NCBI GenBank assembly: GCA_937958285.1
Contig: CALFXQ010000259.1
Coordinates: forward strand, 1 to 24,645
Source: an uncultured Fusibacter sp.
Lineage (GTDB): Bacteria; Bacillota; Clostridia; Peptostreptococcales; Acidaminobacteraceae
Reading direction: 5' to 3'
DNA length: 24,645 bases
Positions within the stretch are counted from its first letter, which is position 1; every line of letters starts with the position of its first letter. Made by a program: the position numbers and the translations under genes. Positions 22,257-24,645 of this stretch are shown here, piece after piece. The notes beneath the pieces are model-generated. The model did not search any database and was not told the origin of the DNA. It saw only the letters and a list, made by a program, of their open reading frames with translations.

Positions 22257-22901
22257 TTATTCACGATCCTTAAAAACCGTGAGCAGCTCCCAGTTATCGA
22301 CGTAAATGCGCCCATCACTATAGTCTAACACGCCACCCATCTGACAAGTCTTGATAACCCGATTTAAGTGTCGAACACTTGTAGCCAGCCTTCCAGCCAA
22401 TTCACGCTTCTCTATATGTATCACCCGCTCACCCTCAAAGTGTGCAATTAAGAAGCCTATAAGCCGCTGCTTAAGAGGACTCAAAATATTCGAAGATTGC
22501 CGCTCAATTTGCATGTAGGCAATGTCGGAAACTCGCGCTAACATAGCCAATGCGAATTGGTGATCATTTTTTAGCCACTCTAAATAAAGCATGTTTGGCA
22601 CTTCCCAGGTTTCTACTTGTCCAAATGCTTCTACTGTACACACATTGCTCAGTTTCCTAAACTGTTCAATCATGCCAAATACCTCAGGTGCTTGAACAAT
22701 ATTTTGAATAAGCATCTGACCTTGGGATCCAGAAGTGTAAATTTTGCAACGCCCCTTTAAAAGAAAGCACACGCGATTTCCAACTTCACCTTCTAATAGT
22801 ATTGTCTCACCATGGGCATAACCGCGATAGAAACATCCATCTTTTATTTGATCAGGCGGCGTAGGTGGCCATGCACCAATCTCCTTGGTCTGTGATTTCA
22901 T
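22257..22901 (-). CDS. Crp/Fnr-family transcriptional regulator (YeiL-like)
   Basis: 214 residues. A beta-barrel effector domain (HGETILLEGEVGNRVCFLLKG, GRCKIYT, GQMLIQNIV) is followed by a long dimer helix and a winged helix-turn-helix: EKRELAGRLATSVRHLNRVI is the recognition part, then GGVLDYSDGRIYVDN. The cyclic-nucleotide phosphate-binding cassette (the GE-x-x-L and Arg-Ser of CRP) is not recognisable, and there is no Fnr-type cysteine cluster, so cAMP or Fe-S sensing is unlikely. ATG at 22901 with GGGAGAG upstream; a longer reading to 22934 overlaps the palindrome. It precedes the two YdcZ genes and probably controls them. A 12-base perfect palindrome lies 28 bases before its start and may be its own operator. 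Confidence 0.82.
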   Translation of the reverse strand: MKSQTKEIGAWPPTPPDQIKDGCFYRGYAHGETILLEGEVGNRVCFLLKGRCKIYTSGSQGQMLIQNIVQAPEVFGMIEQFRKLSNVCTVEAFGQVETWEVPNMLYLEWLKNDHQFALAMLARVSDIAYMQIERQSSNILSPLKQRLIGFLIAHFEGERVIHIEKRELAGRLATSVRHLNRVIKTCQMGGVLDYSDGRIYVDNWELLTVFKDRE

Positions 22902-22920
22902 CTTATCTCTCCCTGTGTTT

Positions 22921-22950
22921 AAAGCCAAGGACATATGTCCCTGGCTTTTT
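22921..22950. promoter_or_regulatory. Dyad before the Crp-like regulator: operator or terminator
   Basis: AAAGCCAAGGACAT (22921-22934) pairs with ATGTCCCTGGCTTT (22935-22948), one mismatch, with the perfect core GGACATATGTCC. The T5 run serves only the plus strand, where no gene would need it; on the minus strand only TTTAAAC follows. An operator for the regulator encoded at 22901 is at least as likely as a terminator for the gene ending at 22950. Confidence 0.55.
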
Positions 22951-24602
22951 CACTCTTCAAATTGTTGTGCATTGTATGTCCATTGATATAAAAGGGGCAA
23001 TTTCAGTAAAATCACACCATCGAAAGGTCTTAATGTCACTTGTTGAGCAATCTCTCCAGTGTTGTGCTGAGGATCTTGTGTGCCCTTAATATGCTGATAA
23101 TAAGCGCCCAATTTAACAGTCTGCCAGCTTTCAGAACCATTCACAATGGCGACGCCTTTTGAAAATTTTCTCAAGTACACATCTGGAGCGACCTGTACCG
23201 CCTGGCCTTTGGCATTTCCCAAATAACCCCGTCTGCCAATTCCCAAATCGTATTCATCAAACCACATTAGGCCCAGTGCGCCGTGACCATTAGTACTTAG
23301 CTCATAGCTAAAGTATCCATTGCCCATGAGTGCAGAGGTTAATCCATAACGCATTCGCCGGTAATTGGGCACCTCGGGCAACTCTACAATTTCGTGTGGC
23401 GAAGTTGGAAAACGCTCGTTTTCATATACTTCAAAGAGTACGGTGTCATCTGAATCCCACGCTAAATAAGGTAAATTACTATTCTCTTTATACGATGTGC
23501 TGCCTACAATGAGACCATGCCACCACTCTTGTGTTGGATTGCTCCAACCATAGGTTTCATAAATTTGACCTTGCTCATCGGCCTTTTCACGAAGTAGCGG
23601 GTTGTTTCGGATGATTGGTATTGGACCTACAGTGCGCCTTAAATTGAGAATAAGCAAATCTACACCCTGTTTCCACGAGGCATCAAACGCATCCGCCTGT
23701 GTACTCAGATTATTGTGCTCTAAATCCAATTGAATGACCTCTTCTCTTTGATGCATTAAAAAGCTTTGTCGCTCTTCTAGGCGATCCAATACTAGGCCAT
23801 CGTATTGAGTCACGTTTAACAGTGAATCTATAGAGTAATAACCCTCCGGATAGCTGATGCGCACCTGCTCTTGTGTAAGCGCCATATAGTATTCAGAATA
23901 AGTGACTTTGCTTTTTAGCCCAAACACAAACATCTTAGGACAAGATTGAGTTACATTCATTACCCATGTATCCGGCCAAAACGATATATGTGAGGCGATG
24001 CGCGTGCCTGCTGTATGGTCGGAGGCAGGTCTTACATAACCCCTTTTGAGGGTCAATGTTTTATTTGGAATATCTATTGCCAGCACTTTTGCAGACTCAT
24101 AAAGGCCAATCATTACAGATGCGCCGGTCTTAAAATACGGCGACCCAAAACCATCTACAAGTTGGTCCACCTTTACCACAGTCGATTTCGCGTCGATCGA
24201 AGTACTTAATTGCGTACCCGTTTGAGAGAGAAAAAAGACAGAGGGCAACCGTTCAATCTCTGGATTTGCAATAGATGTACCTGAATTTGGATCCGTTATA
24301 AACAGCTGTCTCTCGCTTGGGCCTATGGGCTTAAACACCCGTTGATATGGGGCTTGTGCCCTTAAGTCTTTGAGCTTTTCAGTTAATTCTGGACTGTCGA
24401 AATTATCGATGAGCAAGTGATAACGACCCATTTCTTCTACAGGCGTCTTGTATGGATCTAGCCACCACATACCGAGTCTTGGGAAAGCGCCTCCCTCTGT
24501 GCGCACTTCGGGGATTAAAATGAGCAAAAAAATTGCTACAAACGACAGGGATAACACAACTGTGCCCATCAACATAACTTTCAGAATTCTGCGCTCCTGC
24601 AT
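22950..24602 (-). CDS. Membrane-anchored GHL15-like putative glycoside hydrolase
   Basis: 550 residues: an N-terminal membrane anchor (about 9-30), then an extracytoplasmic TIM-barrel-like domain beginning FPRLGMWWLDPY, where MGRYHLLIDNFDSP follows. An inserted beta-rich segment (about 120-206: STVVKVDQLVDGF, KVLAIDIPNKTLTLKRGY, HTAGTRI) resembles a small carbohydrate- or adhesin-type module seen in GHL15 proteins. YDGLVLDRLEE (267-277) is a candidate acidic active-site strand, and GYFSYELSTNGHGALGLMWF then YDLGIGRRGYLGNA completes the GHL15 (PF14885) pattern. The ATG at 24602 follows GGAGG five bases upstream; a TTG at 24614 overlaps that site and is rejected. It may act on a cell-surface polysaccharide. 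Family moderately firm; activity untested. Confidence 0.7.
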   Translation of the reverse strand: MQERRILKVMLMGTVVLSLSFVAIFLLILIPEVRTEGGAFPRLGMWWLDPYKTPVEEMGRYHLLIDNFDSPELTEKLKDLRAQAPYQRVFKPIGPSERQLFITDPNSGTSIANPEIERLPSVFFLSQTGTQLSTSIDAKSTVVKVDQLVDGFGSPYFKTGASVMIGLYESAKVLAIDIPNKTLTLKRGYVRPASDHTAGTRIASHISFWPDTWVMNVTQSCPKMFVFGLKSKVTYSEYYMALTQEQVRISYPEGYYSIDSLLNVTQYDGLVLDRLEERQSFLMHQREEVIQLDLEHNNLSTQADAFDASWKQGVDLLILNLRRTVGPIPIIRNNPLLREKADEQGQIYETYGWSNPTQEWWHGLIVGSTSYKENSNLPYLAWDSDDTVLFEVYENERFPTSPHEIVELPEVPNYRRMRYGLTSALMGNGYFSYELSTNGHGALGLMWFDEYDLGIGRRGYLGNAKGQAVQVAPDVYLRKFSKGVAIVNGSESWQTVKLGAYYQHIKGTQDPQHNTGEIAQQVTLRPFDGVILLKLPLLYQWTYNAQQFEE

Positions 24603-24629
24603 TTTAACCTCCAATAAAAAAGCGACGTA

Positions 24630-24645
24630 TATACTTATGAGTATA
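24630..24645. repeat. Inverted repeat at the window edge
   Basis: TATACT-tatg-AGTATA upstream of the GHL15-like gene, cut off by the window end. It could be part of a promoter or operator; nothing more can be said. Confidence 0.3.

Noticed and set aside
22950..24602. GHL15-like protein as an alpha-amylase or a GGDEF-linked receptor
   Set aside because: The GH13 catalytic motifs are absent and there is no cytoplasmic signalling domain; the layout fits GHL15 better.

Overview
The window reads like a chromosomal segment of a low-to-moderate GC Gram-positive anaerobe, most likely Clostridia (Firmicutes). The clues are strong AGGAGG-type ribosome sites, lipoprotein solute-binding proteins, a copper-amine-oxidase-type stalk domain, a Na+-pump decarboxylase beta subunit, a yybP-ykoY-type (Mn2+) leader, a CodY-like box on the opp promoter and a GHL15-type glycoside hydrolase. 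The taxonomic call is an inference. I see no rRNA, tRNA, CRISPR array, transposase or phage gene. About twenty protein genes are supported, including one 40-codon gene that standard ORF length cut-offs would miss.

Layout. (1) 1-2893, plus strand: a BtuFCD/FecBCD-type importer. Its binding protein is cut by the window edge and carries a stalk domain upstream of the binding fold. (2) 3006-3491, minus: a LURP-one/YxjI-like protein. (3) 3668-8900: a three-gene ABC-2 exporter (ATPase plus two permeases, minus strand) divergent from a NarL-type histidine kinase and response regulator. This layout resembles the Bacillus LnrJK-LnrLMN linearmycin-resistance module. (4) 8958-10444, minus: an orphan oadB plus a very small oadG-like gene, preceded by a leader with the architecture of a yybP-ykoY riboswitch and an overlapping intrinsic terminator. 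No decarboxylase or biotin subunit is nearby. (5) 10533-11114, plus: a RimJ/RimL-like GNAT acetyltransferase. (6) 11169-17250, minus: oppBCDFA, with a promoter whose -35/-10 spacer holds a CodY-like box. (7) 17414-21184, minus: an apparent operon rlmA - orphan sugar-type binding lipoprotein - membrane diguanylate cyclase. (8) 21365-24602, minus: a membrane-anchored GHL15-like protein, a Crp/Fnr-type regulator and two half-size YdcZ/DUF606 transporters.

How the parts work together. Two modules have a clear logic: the peptide importer under likely nutritional (CodY) control, and the exporter with its own divergent two-component system. The two most unusual parts are the orphan OadB/mini-OadG pair under what looks like an Mn2+ ON-switch, which raises the possibility of Na+-coupled metal or ion homeostasis rather than decarboxylation, and the transport-less binding lipoprotein encoded directly before a diguanylate cyclase, which could be a two-part periplasmic sensor for c-di-GMP signalling.

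All family assignments are from reading sequence and motif recall. No database search was run.
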